A DNA stretch of 64,000 nt from JACCXG01 sp963785755. Lineage in GTDB: Bacteria > Acidobacteriota > Vicinamibacteria > Vicinamibacterales > 2-12-FULL-66-21. Location: contig CAWAXG010000071.1 in the NCBI GenBank assembly GCA_963785755.1, forward strand, positions 310,001 through 374,000, read 5' to 3'. The stretch's first letter is position 1; each line of letters opens with the position of its first letter. This document shows positions 31,899 to 40,576 of this stretch, piece by piece. Below the pieces are notes generated by a model. The model had not been told where the DNA came from. It saw only the letters and a program-made list of their open reading frames with translations, and made no database searches. A program made the position numbers and the translations under genes.

Positions 31899-33125
31899 GT
31901 GCATGCGGTCGATCCGCGCCGCCTCGTCTCGTCCGCCCTTCGTTCGCTCGATCCGGAGACCATTCCGGCATTCGTCGTAGCGGCCGGCAAGGCGGCCTGG
32001 CCGATGTACACCGCGGCGGCCGCAATCCGACGGCCCACTCGAAGCGTCGTCGCGGCGGCCGGCGAGGATCGAATCGAGAGGGACAGTACGGTCGAGCTCT
32101 TCAGCGCGTCACACCCTTTCCCGAATGATGGCAGCGTTGCGGCAGCCGGGCGTGCGTTGACGCTCGCGACGGAGAGCGCTGCGCACGGCGGGCTGCTCGT
32201 GCTGCTGTCCGGCGGCGCGTCGGCGATGCTGGCGGCGCCGGCTTCGGGGATCACGCTCGAAGACAAGATTGAGACGGCCCGGTTGCTGATGGCCGGTGGC
32301 GCGCCGATTCACGAGCTGAACTGCGTGCGCAAGCATCTCTCGCGAATCAAGGGGGGACGACTCGGCGCCGCGGCCGGGCGCACGATCACGTTCGCGCTGT
32401 CCGATGTTCACGGTCCGATTCCCGACGATCCTTCGGTCATCGGCTCGGGCCCGACGGTGCCGGACGAGACCACGTTTGACGATGCGCTCGACTTCATTCA
32501 GCGCCGTGGGATTCTCGTGCCGGAGAGTGTTGCGATACATCTGCGGCGCGGCGCTCGAGGAGAGATCGCCGAGACGATCAAGCCAGGCGATCGTCGCGTC
32601 TCCGGTTCGACGTACACGATCATCGGCAACAGGACGACTGCCCTTGACGGTGCTGCTCATGAGGCCGAACAGCGGGGATACCGTGTAGTGAAGATCGACG
32701 AAGCAAGCGTGGGCGAAGCGAGTCAGGCTGCCGCGAGCTTCGTCATGAAGGCTCACGCGCTCGATGCCCTGCCGCGGCCGCTCTGCGTCATCGCCGCGGG
32801 TGAGACGACGGTGACAGTGCGCGGTGACGGGGTCGGTGGCCGCAATCAGGAATTCGCATTGGCGGCCGCACCGCTGCTCCGCGTGCTTGGTGGCACCGCC
32901 GTGCTTGGCAGTGCGGGCACCGACGGTGTAGACGGCCCCACCCTGGCGGCCGGCGCCGTCGCCGACACCACCTCGCTGAGCCGTGCCGCGCATCTCGGTC
33001 TGGATTGGGCCTCGTTTCTCGCGCGCAACGATTCGTACCGGTTCTTCGAGCTGCTCGATGATCTGATCGTGTGGGGACCTACCGGGACCAACGTGGGGGA
33101 TTTGCACGTTCTGCTCGTGGTCTAG
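31899..33125 (+). CDS. Glycerate 2-kinase (GckA/TtuD, MOFRL family)
   Basis: 408 residues. Phosphorylates D-glycerate to 2-phosphoglycerate. AVDPRRLV and GKAAWPM at the N-terminus, LLSGGASAMLAAP, LNCVRKHLSRIKGGRL, SDVHGPIPDDPSVIGSGPTVPD, and the C-terminal MOFRL motifs AGETTVTVRGDGVGGRNQEFALA and SAGTDGVDGPT identify the family. The frame starts at GTG 31899, but coding-like sequence continues upstream (LSKLREDLHHILKLG), so a weak non-ATG start near 31850 is possible. Confidence 0.92.
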   Translation: MHAVDPRRLVSSALRSLDPETIPAFVVAAGKAAWPMYTAAAAIRRPTRSVVAAAGEDRIERDSTVELFSASHPFPNDGSVAAAGRALTLATESAAHGGLLVLLSGGASAMLAAPASGITLEDKIETARLLMAGGAPIHELNCVRKHLSRIKGGRLGAAAGRTITFALSDVHGPIPDDPSVIGSGPTVPDETTFDDALDFIQRRGILVPESVAIHLRRGARGEIAETIKPGDRRVSGSTYTIIGNRTTALDGAAHEAEQRGYRVVKIDEASVGEASQAAASFVMKAHALDALPRPLCVIAAGETTVTVRGDGVGGRNQEFALAAAPLLRVLGGTAVLGSAGTDGVDGPTLAAGAVADTTSLSRAAHLGLDWASFLARNDSYRFFELLDDLIVWGPTGTNVGDLHVLLVV

Positions 33126-33167
33126 CGTTGCGATCGGGGCGGTGCGAAGCGACTACAATCACGGTTC

Positions 33168-33578
33168 ATGCAGCGTCTTGTCCGGCTCACTCTGATCGGC
33201 CTCGGTATTGCGATCGTGCTCCTCGGATTCGGCTACGTCTGGGGCGCGTCCGGCCGCAGCGCGCTGCAATCCCAACTGGACGACGTGCGCCAGCATCTGG
33301 ATCTGGCCGAGGCGCGCGGCCACGTGCTCGATGCGCGCGTCAGCCTCTACAACATGAATTTCGGCGACGCGAGCCGCAGGCTGGAGGAGGCGAAAGTGCC
33401 ATTGCGGCGCATTCGCCAGCGGTACGTGGATGATGGGCGGGATGATGCGGTGAGGAGTCTTGCCGCGGCGCTCGAGCACGTGGATGAGGCGCAGCGCCTC
33501 GCCGGCAAGCTTGACCAGGCGGCCAACAGCAAAGCCGGCGAAGCGCTCGAAGCGATCAGGGTTGCTACTTCAAGATAG
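33168..33578 (+). CDS. Membrane-anchored coiled-coil protein, unknown
   Basis: 136 residues: one N-terminal helix (LTLIGLGIAIVLLGFGYVWGA) followed by about 105 residues of charged helix likely to form a coiled coil (LQSQLDDVRQHLDLAEARGHVLDARV). No domain recognised. A TACAAT sequence at 33154-33159 could be its -10. Its 3' end overlaps the convergent gene by 14 bases. Confidence 0.6.
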   Translation: MQRLVRLTLIGLGIAIVLLGFGYVWGASGRSALQSQLDDVRQHLDLAEARGHVLDARVSLYNMNFGDASRRLEEAKVPLRRIRQRYVDDGRDDAVRSLAAALEHVDEAQRLAGKLDQAANSKAGEALEAIRVATSR

Positions 33579-34155
33579 TCGCGCGGACTTCGACGGCGAT
33601 CTTTCGGTCCGAGGCCGGGTCCACGGCCTGCGACACGACGAGGGGCTTTCCCGGATCGAGGATGACTCCAATCCGTTCGTTCAGATTGGTGCTGTAAGGA
33701 TCCGGTCCGGTTCCGGTCGTCGGCTGGGCACCAGAGCCCGGCGGATTCGGTTGATACTCGAGGCCAAGGTCGAGCCGGACCGTGCCTTCCCGCAGAATGA
33801 CCGGACGGGCATCCACGTTGATGGTCACGTTGTGGTTCCGCGACTCCGAGATTCTGACGTTCCCCCGGCTCCGGATGTAGCCATTCTGCCGATCCGCGAC
33901 AATCAACGTGATGACCTTGCGAGCCGGGTCGCCTGGACCGACCTGGTCGGTGATCGTCAGATCGATCTTGATGTTCACCGGCTGTCCAGGCGGCTCCGGA
34001 GCCCGTGGCGGAGGGGGCGTGGTCTCCGACGCCGGCGGCGTGGATCGTGGTGCCTGCGCCTGCTGGGTCGTCGCCTGGTTCGCGCTGGTGCTGACGCCGA
34101 GCAAGAGGGCAACCGCCAATGGCCCGAGGAACGTTCTCGCCATGATTCTCCTCAA
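33565..34155 (-). CDS. Secreted protein of an ECF operon, unknown
   Basis: 196 residues with a signal peptide (ARTFLGPLAVALLLGVSTSANQA), a Pro/Gln/Thr-rich linker, then a beta-rich domain (VNIKIDLTITDQ, KVITLIVADRQNGYIRS, GTVRLDLGLEYQPN, RKIAVEVRATIL). This resembles the peripheral strands of secretin or pilus-assembly proteins, but no family is certain. Start at 34155 overlaps the anti-sigma stop by ATGA. It is the third gene of the ECF/anti-sigma operon and may be the signal-linked output. Confidence 0.6.
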   Translation of the reverse strand: MRRIMARTFLGPLAVALLLGVSTSANQATTQQAQAPRSTPPASETTPPPPRAPEPPGQPVNIKIDLTITDQVGPGDPARKVITLIVADRQNGYIRSRGNVRISESRNHNVTINVDARPVILREGTVRLDLGLEYQPNPPGSGAQPTTGTGPDPYSTNLNERIGVILDPGKPLVVSQAVDPASDRKIAVEVRATILK

Positions 34156-34724
34156 TCCCGCCCGGAAGGCGGGAACAATGGTGCGATCTGCACTTCGCTG
34201 ATCGGCGTCAACGGAGCGATTACGATTGGCGCCGGCGCGATCGGGGATCGGTCCAGCGGCGCCACCGCAATGGGCTCGATTCGATCCAGTGCGTCGATCG
34301 GCATGGCGGACTCCTCATCGGCGACTGTCGCCGTCAGGGCGCCCTGCGGCACGTAATGAGTGATGTTCGGTACCCCTCGTCCGGGGGGTGCAACGGACCG
34401 GTGCGTCGTGCGCTCGGCGGGTTCTGGGGCCGGAAGCGGGGCGGGCTCCGATTTCCGAGCGATCGTCGGTGCGGGTGCCTGGGGTGGCTGACCGACCGCG
34501 ACAGGCGTAGGGTCTCTGGTATCCGACGTCCGCGTCAACACGATCGCCAGCACGAGAGCCGCGGCGGCGGCGCCGACCACCGCCAGGCGCGGCCACGTCA
34601 ACCGGCGCGGTGCAGGACGGTCCAGCCGCGCCAGAACCCGCGCCCGGAATGCCGGGCCGGCATCGACGTTCATCATCTCGCGCACCGCACGATCAATCGC
34701 GTCGTCGAGATGCTTTTCACTCAT
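34152..34724 (-). CDS. Putative anti-sigma factor, single-pass membrane protein
   Basis: 190 residues. The short N-terminal cytoplasmic part (HLDDAIDRAVREMMNVDAGPAFRARVLARL) precedes one helix (LAVVGAAAAALVLAIVL) and a Pro/Ala-rich periplasmic tail. No zinc motif is present. It overlaps the upstream ECF sigma gene by 8 bases and the downstream secreted-protein gene by 4. The role is inferred from this position and topology. Confidence 0.65.
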   Translation of the reverse strand: MSEKHLDDAIDRAVREMMNVDAGPAFRARVLARLDRPAPRRLTWPRLAVVGAAAAALVLAIVLTRTSDTRDPTPVAVGQPPQAPAPTIARKSEPAPLPAPEPAERTTHRSVAPPGRGVPNITHYVPQGALTATVADEESAMPIDALDRIEPIAVAPLDRSPIAPAPIVIAPLTPISEVQIAPLFPPSGRD

Positions 34725-35448
34725 ATGTGTAACCCATCGCGGCGAGCTTCTTCTTGAGCACGCGCCGCGCTTCCGACACTCGCCACTTCACCGTGCCGAC
34801 CGGGATGCCGAGCATCTGGCCGATCTGCTCGTACGAATAATCGCCGCTGCCCGCGAGCAGGAGCGAGTCGCGCAACTTCTTCGGGAGCGTGCCGATCAGC
34901 TGCTTCACCCTGCGCTGAAGCTCGTCCGATGCGAGGCCTTCTTCCTGCGAGCGGGCGGAGGAGGGAATGCGATCGATCATCTCGGGCGCGTCATCGGGCA
35001 GGCGATCGTGGGTAATCGTCATCCGCAGCCAGCGAGTCACGCTCCGGCGGCGGTCCAGCGCCTTGCGCCAGGCGATCGCCAGCAACCAGGTCTTGAAGGA
35101 CGCTTCCCCCCGAAATCCGTTGAGCTTCTGGTAGACCGTCACGAAGGTTTCTTGCGCGACGTCGTCGGCGTCCTCGGCCGAGCCGAGTGCCGCGTAGGCG
35201 GCCCGGTAGACCGCGCGCCGGTTCCGCTCGACCAGCTGACCAAAGGCCTGCTCGTCTCCAGCCTGAGCCCGGCGGACCAGCTCCAGCTCGAGCGCTGTGG
35301 CTTCCGCCTGGCGATCGGCCGCCGCATCGGACCGCACCGATTCGGCCAGCGTGACGCCGGTCCGCCGGAGCCTCGGGCGGAATGGAAAGGTCTGGCATTC
35401 GCCCGCCAACATGGTTTCGCCGGTTCCGGCAGCCAGACTCGCGCTCAC
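34717..35448 (-). CDS. ECF-family RNA polymerase sigma factor
   Basis: 243 residues as an open frame. Region 2 (AYAALGSAEDADDVAQETFVTVYQKL) and region 4 (LIGTLPKKLRDSLLLAGSGDYSYEQIGQMLGIPVGTVKWRVSEARRVLKKKL) are clear. GTG 35448 begins the frame; ATG 35412 is an alternative. First gene of a three-gene operon with an anti-sigma factor and a secreted protein. Confidence 0.9.
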   Translation of the reverse strand: MSASLAAGTGETMLAGECQTFPFRPRLRRTGVTLAESVRSDAAADRQAEATALELELVRRAQAGDEQAFGQLVERNRRAVYRAAYAALGSAEDADDVAQETFVTVYQKLNGFRGEASFKTWLLAIAWRKALDRRRSVTRWLRMTITHDRLPDDAPEMIDRIPSSARSQEEGLASDELQRRVKQLIGTLPKKLRDSLLLAGSGDYSYEQIGQMLGIPVGTVKWRVSEARRVLKKKLAAMGYTYE

Positions 35449-35576
35449 ACTGTCTGTAGACTCGGCCGCCCGGGCGGCGGTTGGAAAAGTGCGCGGTTTT
35501 TTGTGAAAAGATGGCTCGTTTGCGGGGAATCGGGCCTGTCGAAACGGGCGGTTACGTCAGGATCGGAACATCGGAC

Positions 35577-37913
35577 ATGTTGAATCAGGAACAGTTGCTC
35601 CAGCTCATTCGCGAGGAGGTGGATCACCCGGCTACCCCTCGCGAGATGCTGCAGCGGTTGAAGATACCCAGGGAACAGCGGGCATCGTTCAAGCGGCTTC
35701 TCGGGCAGATGGTCGCGAGCGGGTCGCTGGTGCAGACGCGTGGCAACCGCTACGGCGTCCCCGACCGGATGAATCTGGTCGTCGGCCGGATTACGACCAA
35801 CCCCCGTGGTTTTGGCTTCGTGGTGCCGGATCATCGCCTCGAGGAGATCTCCGGCGACATTTTCATCGCGGGCAGCAATCTCAATCAAGCGATGCATGGC
35901 GACCGCGTGGTGACCCGGATCGAGCGGGTCACCGACCGTGGCGCGGAAGGCCGGATCGTCCGCATCCTGGAACGCGGCGCGAGCAATACGGTTGGACGGT
36001 TCGAGATCGACGATTCGGGCAGGGGCTTCGTGGTGCCGTTCGACAGACGGCTGATCATGGACGTCCAGATCCCCGAGGGCGAGAGCAAGGATGCTCGACG
36101 GGGAGACATGGTGACGGTCGAAATTACGAAGTGGCCGACGCCAGCCCGGGGACCCCTCGGACGGGTTGCCGAGGTGCTCGGCGGAATCGACGAGCCCGGA
36201 GTCGACACCGAGATCATCCTCCGGAAATACGGCATCGTTGCGGAGCACAACGAAGAAGCGGTCGAAGAGGCCCGTCGCCTGGGGTCGGCCGTCAGAGATC
36301 GCGACATCAAGGAGCGCACGGATTTTCGCGTGCAGGTCACGGTCACGATCGACGGCGAGCACGCGCGGGATTTCGACGACGCGATCACGCTCGAGCGCCT
36401 CGACAACGGCAATTACTGGCTTGGCGTGCACATCGCCGACGTCGCGCATTACGTGCCGGAGGAAAGCGCCCTGGATGAAGAGGCCTACGAGCGGGCGACA
36501 TCCGTGTATTTTCCCGAGCGCGCGGTGCACATGTTTCCGACCGAGCTCGCGACCGGCTTGTGCAGTCTCAACCCGCACGTCGATCGGCTCGTGCAGTCGT
36601 GCCTGATGGAGATCGACAAGAAAGGCACGGTGGTCCGCTACGAGCTGCACGATGGCGTGATTCACAGCAACGCACGGATGACTTATACGGACGTGAACGC
36701 CATCCTGACCGATCGGAATCCCGAGGTCATCGAGAAGTATCGGGATCTCGTGCCGCTGTTCGAGCGTATGCACGAGCTGTTCGGCATCCTCAACAAGAGA
36801 CGCCACCGGCGCGGATCGATTGATTTCGACCTGAAGGAGCCTGAAATCGTCCTCGACGACGAAGGGATGGTCGAAGCGATCATTGCGCTCGAGCGCAACG
36901 TCGCCCACCGCCTCATCGAAGAATTCATGCTCGTGGCGAACGAGACCGTGGCGCAGCATCTCGATGACAACAACGTCCCGAGCCTCTTCCGCATTCACGA
37001 GGAGCCCGATCCGCTCAAGGTCGACGAGTTCGAGGAATTCGTCTCGACGCTCGGCTACACGCTGAATGCCGCCTCTGACGCCGTGAAGCCACGGCACTTT
37101 CAGAAGCTCGTCGAGAAGATGCGCGGCACGCCCGAGGAAAAGCCGATCGCGTTCCTGATGCTGCGGACGATGCAGAAAGCCCGCTACGACCCGCAGAATC
37201 TCGGTCACTTCGGCCTCGCGGCCGACAGCTACACCCATTTCACATCTCCGATCCGCCGATATCCGGATCTCGTCGTCCATCGCACCCTCCGGGAGGCGCG
37301 CCACGGCCGCATGACCACGCAGCGCCGCGAGGAGCTCGAGGAAGATCTGCCTGAGTTCGCGCGGCACACGTCTGAACGCGAACGCCGTGCGGCCGACGCC
37401 GAACGGGAGCTGGTGCAGTGGAAGAAGGTCCGCTTCATGGCGGACAAGGTCGGGGACGAATTCGAGGGCTACATCACGGGGGTGACGGCCTTCGGCTTGT
37501 TCATCGAGCTGATCGAGCACTTCGTCGAGGGGCTCGTGCACATCTCGACCATGGCGAACGACTACTACCGTTTCGTCGAACGGGCGCACATCCTCCGGGG
37601 CGAGAACACGGCCAAGGAGTACCGGCTCGGGGATCGGGTGGCGGTCCAGGTGGTCAAGGTCGACATGGAGCGGCGTCAGGTGGACCTCGGCCTCGTGGAA
37701 ATTCTCGACGCGGTCCGGGAGTCGGAGCAGAATCGTGGTCCGCGGCGGAGCCGGACCGAACCGAAGCGTCAGCTCCCGATGCAGGCGACTCCTGGCCGGC
37801 CGGTCGCCGCGCTCAAGAGCCAGAAGCCAGGGAAGGACTCGAAAGCGCGCCGGCGCAAGCAGCGTCTCGGCAAGCGCGAGCGCGCCGGGCGAAAGGGGCG
37901 GTCGCGATCATGA
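35577..37913 (+). CDS. rnr: Ribonuclease R (RNB family 3'-5' exoribonuclease)
   Basis: 778 residues from ATG 35577 (MLNQEQLLQL). Order: N-terminal winged helix, cold-shock domains (GRITTNPRGFGFVVPD), RNB catalytic domain with DGEHARDFDDAITLE (metal aspartates) and YTHFTSPIRRYPDLVVHR, S1 domain (EGYITGVTAFGLFIELIEHFVEGLVHI), and a Lys/Arg-rich tail (about 50 residues) that helps unwind RNA. It degrades structured RNA and works in RNA quality control. The open frame extends 32 codons further upstream without support. Overlaps the next gene by ATGA. Confidence 0.95.
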   Translation: MLNQEQLLQLIREEVDHPATPREMLQRLKIPREQRASFKRLLGQMVASGSLVQTRGNRYGVPDRMNLVVGRITTNPRGFGFVVPDHRLEEISGDIFIAGSNLNQAMHGDRVVTRIERVTDRGAEGRIVRILERGASNTVGRFEIDDSGRGFVVPFDRRLIMDVQIPEGESKDARRGDMVTVEITKWPTPARGPLGRVAEVLGGIDEPGVDTEIILRKYGIVAEHNEEAVEEARRLGSAVRDRDIKERTDFRVQVTVTIDGEHARDFDDAITLERLDNGNYWLGVHIADVAHYVPEESALDEEAYERATSVYFPERAVHMFPTELATGLCSLNPHVDRLVQSCLMEIDKKGTVVRYELHDGVIHSNARMTYTDVNAILTDRNPEVIEKYRDLVPLFERMHELFGILNKRRHRRGSIDFDLKEPEIVLDDEGMVEAIIALERNVAHRLIEEFMLVANETVAQHLDDNNVPSLFRIHEEPDPLKVDEFEEFVSTLGYTLNAASDAVKPRHFQKLVEKMRGTPEEKPIAFLMLRTMQKARYDPQNLGHFGLAADSYTHFTSPIRRYPDLVVHRTLREARHGRMTTQRREELEEDLPEFARHTSERERRAADAERELVQWKKVRFMADKVGDEFEGYITGVTAFGLFIELIEHFVEGLVHISTMANDYYRFVERAHILRGENTAKEYRLGDRVAVQVVKVDMERRQVDLGLVEILDAVRESEQNRGPRRSRTEPKRQLPMQATPGRPVAALKSQKPGKDSKARRRKQRLGKRERAGRKGRSRS

Positions 37914-39115
37914 GGAATGTGCTCGGCACGGAGACGGTTCTCAACTACGCCTTCCTCGACCGCATGCGCGAGGCCGTCGATCCGCCGGCCGACGCCGTCG
38001 CCGAATCGCTCTGCGATCGCGGGGCGCACCGCCTCGTGGCCGACCTGATCAAGAACCGGCAGATGTGGGAGCCCGACGGCGAACCATCGCGGCAGCTGCC
38101 CGAGGACATTCGTGCCTACATGAAAGCCGCGAGCACGCTTCCGCCGTGGCGGCAGACCAGTGCGATTGGCGAGGCCGAGGCGTTTTTTCTGCTGTATGGC
38201 CTCGCGTCGTCGACGTTGCTGGCGTGTGCGAGCCTTCCCCAGTGCTACGTCATGAAGTACGGCACCGAGGTGCTGGCGTACACGAAGTTCCTTCAGGTCG
38301 ACCCGGCGCGCCGCATCCGCGAAACGGCGCAGATGGTGATGGACGTGATGTGTCCGCGCGGTCTCGAGCCAGGCGGCCGCGGAATCCGCGCGACCATGAA
38401 GGTGCGCGTGATGCACGCGATCGTCCGCCACATGATTTCGCACGACCCTCGCGCGAAGCCGAATCCATCGGACCCGGAGCTGCGCGCCAGGTTCGGCCGC
38501 CCGATCAATCAGGAGGACATGGCGTATACGCTGATGACGTTCTCGTACGTCGTGGTCCAGGGCTTCCGGACGATGGGTTACGGCATGACCGAAAGTCAGC
38601 GCAACTCGTACATCCATTGCTGGAACGTCGTCGGGTATCTGATGGGCATCCAGGAAGCGCTGCTGCCGGCCCGATTCGAGGATGCCGCGGAGCTGTTCAA
38701 TGCCATCCAGCGCCGTCAGCATGGGCGGTCCGAGGCGGGGCAGAAGCTGACGGCCGCGCTCATACGGGCAATCGAGGATGCCGTTCCCGGCCGGACCCAC
38801 GATCCGCTGCCGGCGGCGCTGACCCGCAAGCTGGTTGGACCCGACATTGCCGATGCGCTCGGGGTCGAGCGAGCCGAGGGCTTCACGCGGCTGCGTCTTG
38901 CCGCGGTTCTCGGCACGTGGTCGTTGTCGGCGCACGTCCTGCGGCACGTTTACAAGGATCGGCCCTATCGCTTCGCCTCGGAAAAGCTCCACAAGGCGAT
39001 CATGGTGAAGATGGGTGGCATGCACGGCGTCGCGTTCGACGTTCCGCCGGAATTCGTCGCGCGCTGGTTCCCGGAAGGACAGCCGCCGCTGGCGGCGCCG
39101 TCTGCCCACACCTGA
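37910..39115 (+). CDS. MpaB/Lcp-type oxygenase family protein (DUF2236)
   Basis: 401 residues. The family includes latex-clearing protein and the fungal MpaB oxygenase, both heme-linked. Seen here: AFFLLYGLASSTLLACASLPQCYVMKYGTEVLAYT, TAQMVMDVMCPRG, the helix with RVMHAIVRHMI (candidate heme His), QEDMAYTLMTFSYVVVQGFRTMGYGM, and WNVVGYLMGI. Such genes are common in Acidobacteria and actinomycetes, usually without known substrate. Its start overlaps rnr (ATGA), so it is translationally coupled to an RNase, an unexpected partner. Confidence 0.8.
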   Translation: MRNVLGTETVLNYAFLDRMREAVDPPADAVAESLCDRGAHRLVADLIKNRQMWEPDGEPSRQLPEDIRAYMKAASTLPPWRQTSAIGEAEAFFLLYGLASSTLLACASLPQCYVMKYGTEVLAYTKFLQVDPARRIRETAQMVMDVMCPRGLEPGGRGIRATMKVRVMHAIVRHMISHDPRAKPNPSDPELRARFGRPINQEDMAYTLMTFSYVVVQGFRTMGYGMTESQRNSYIHCWNVVGYLMGIQEALLPARFEDAAELFNAIQRRQHGRSEAGQKLTAALIRAIEDAVPGRTHDPLPAALTRKLVGPDIADALGVERAEGFTRLRLAAVLGTWSLSAHVLRHVYKDRPYRFASEKLHKAIMVKMGGMHGVAFDVPPEFVARWFPEGQPPLAAPSAHT

Positions 39116-39120
39116 CGCCC

Positions 39121-39273
39121 GTGGTTCAGATCGACATTCCGATCGCCTTCGGCACCGGCAGCCTGTTCGCCGCGGCGGTCGCGCGTGGACTGCGCTCGGA
39201 GGCTTCCCGCTCGAAGCGCAGGCGGTGTTCGGGGTTGTCTGTCTGGAGGACTTTCAGCGCAATGTCGCGGTGA
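39121..39273 (+). pseudogene. Possible remnant of a short gene after the MpaB-like gene
   Basis: GTG 39121 opens VVQIDIPIAFGTGSLFAAAVARGL with strong GC at third positions. Coding character then appears to move to another frame (ALGGFPLEAQAVFGVVCLEDF near 39187-39250), and perhaps to a third ending SDNFMTTRALPWDELQI at 39373. No one frame explains the whole stretch 39116-39376. It may be a frameshifted or decayed gene of about 80 codons. Function unknown. Confidence 0.3.
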
Positions 39274-39376
39274 AGACGGCTGCCTCTCGCCTGTCGACCT
39301 GGCCCATGCCGTCAGGGAGAGCGATAACTTCATGACAACCAGGGCGTTGCCCTGGGATGAGCTACAAATCTGACCC

Positions 39377-39535
39377 TTAGGGCTTCTGCTTCTGTTCCTC
39401 GCGCGTGGCGTCCTTGAAGTTCCGGATACCCTTGCCGATACCGCGGCCGATGTCCGGCAGACGATTTGCGCCGAAGATCAGAATGATGATGAACAGAATG
39501 ACGAGCAGCTCGGGTATCCCGAGATGGGGAAGCAT
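39377..39535 (-). CDS. tatA: Twin-arginine translocase subunit TatA/TatE
   Basis: 52 residues from ATG 39535 (MLPHLGIPELLVILFIIILIF), with ggag 6 bases upstream. One membrane helix, the FGANRLPDIGRGIGKGIRNFK amphipathic hinge with its Phe-Gly and Leu-Pro signatures, and a short charged tail, as in TatA/E. It forms the channel of the Tat system for folded proteins. tatBC are not here. Its start codon overlaps the start codon of the divergent VWFA gene by two bases. Confidence 0.93.
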   Translation of the reverse strand: MLPHLGIPELLVILFIIILIFGANRLPDIGRGIGKGIRNFKDATREEQKQKP

Positions 39536-40454
39536 GGTGGCTCCTTCTGGGGCGTTTCGCCCAGATCTTATCACCGAATCGAGGCTTGCGGGCGGGCCCC
39601 GGTTACTGCGGCGGCTCTCGGTGATCTGCCTGGCTATCCTGTTGAGCGTCGATCCGGCGCCGGCTCAGTTTACGTCAGGAGTGAACGTCGTCGAGGTCTA
39701 CGTCACCGTCACCGACGAGAAAGGCGGTGTTGTGACCGGTCTGACCAGGGAGGATTTCACGGTCCGGGAGAACGGCGACCTTCAGCAGATTTCGACCTTC
39801 TCGGCGGGGGAGTTTCCGCTGTCGGTGGCGGTGGCGCTCGACCGGAGTTTCAGCATGGCCGGTCCGCGCCTTGCCGGCGCCCGCTCCGCGGCGCGGGCGT
39901 TTCTCGGCGAGCTTCGTCCGGCGGACGAGTCGATGGTCCTCGCGATTGGATCGACGACCGAAATCCTGGCGCCGCTATCGAGAGATCGAGCCGCGCAGCT
40001 CTCGGCGCTGTCGGAACTGGACGCGTTCGGCACGACCGGTCTTCATGACGCCATCATCGCGGCGATCGACGCGATTCAACAGGCCCGCGGCCGCCGCGCG
40101 CTCGTGCTCCTCTCGGACGGCAGCGACCGCTACAGTACCGCGACCGCCGCGGATGCGCTCGCCCGGGCCAGAGCTTCTGACGTGCTCGTCTATCCGATTG
40201 CGTTCGGGGGCGCCAGGCCTCCGCTCTTTGCCGAGATCGCGGCTGTGACCGGTGGCCGTTCGTCGCACATCGAGGACCCGACGCGGCTGCGTGAAGCTCT
40301 CCGGTCCATCGCAGTCGAGCTGCGCCATCAGTATCTCCTTGGCTACAGCCCTTCGAAGCCGATCGTGGCCGCCAGTAATGAGTGGCGGTCGATCAGCGTC
40401 ACTGTTCGTCACCCGCGCGTTCGGGTTCGCGCGCGCGATGGGTATCGGGGGTAG
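39534..40454 (+). CDS. VWFA-related acidobacterial-domain protein, secreted
   Basis: 306 residues. Signal peptide (LLRRLSVICLAILLSVDPAPAQ) after about 23 residues. The mature N-terminus VVEVYVTVTDEKGGVVTGLTREDFTVREN is the acidobacterial VWFA-related signature, followed by the VWA domain with a MIDAS-like DRSFSM (DxSxS), TTGLHDAI and SDGSDR. It should bind a metal-dependent ligand outside the cytoplasm. ATG 39534 is the only ATG before the signal peptide; it leaves no intergenic space with divergent tatA, so the real start may be a weaker codon further on. Confidence 0.85.
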   Translation: MVAPSGAFRPDLITESRLAGGPRLLRRLSVICLAILLSVDPAPAQFTSGVNVVEVYVTVTDEKGGVVTGLTREDFTVRENGDLQQISTFSAGEFPLSVAVALDRSFSMAGPRLAGARSAARAFLGELRPADESMVLAIGSTTEILAPLSRDRAAQLSALSELDAFGTTGLHDAIIAAIDAIQQARGRRALVLLSDGSDRYSTATAADALARARASDVLVYPIAFGGARPPLFAEIAAVTGGRSSHIEDPTRLREALRSIAVELRHQYLLGYSPSKPIVAASNEWRSISVTVRHPRVRVRARDGYRG

Positions 40455-40458
40455 GGCG

Positions 40459-40576
40459 CCACGTGCTACGTGCCACGTGCTGGGTGCTCACGTGCTCTTT
40501 CGTGCGACGTGCGACGTGCGACGTGCGACGTGCGATCGCGCGACCTGCGACGTGCTACGAGGTGCTACGTGCTGCG
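40459..40576. repeat. Heptamer ACGT array A
   Basis: About 118 bases built from 7-base units of the form N-ACGT-S-C: cacgtgc, tacgtgc, four exact tandem gacgtgc units (40502-40530), then degenerate units. It fills the gap between the stop of the VWFA gene and the stop of the convergent FAD gene. It shares 22 of 23 bases (around 40475-40497) with array B at 62279-62357. Confidence 0.75.

Noticed and set aside
35445..37589. Minus-strand open frame of 714 codons opposite RNase R
   Set aside because: Antisense of a fully conserved RNase R; no domains or ribosome site.
39339..39355. Terminator hairpin ccagggc-gtt-gccctgg after tatA
   Set aside because: The stem is only 7 bp and no T tract follows on either strand, so it was not listed as a terminator.
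40459..40576. CRISPR array
   Set aside because: The repeat unit is 7 bases with no unique spacers, and no cas genes are near.
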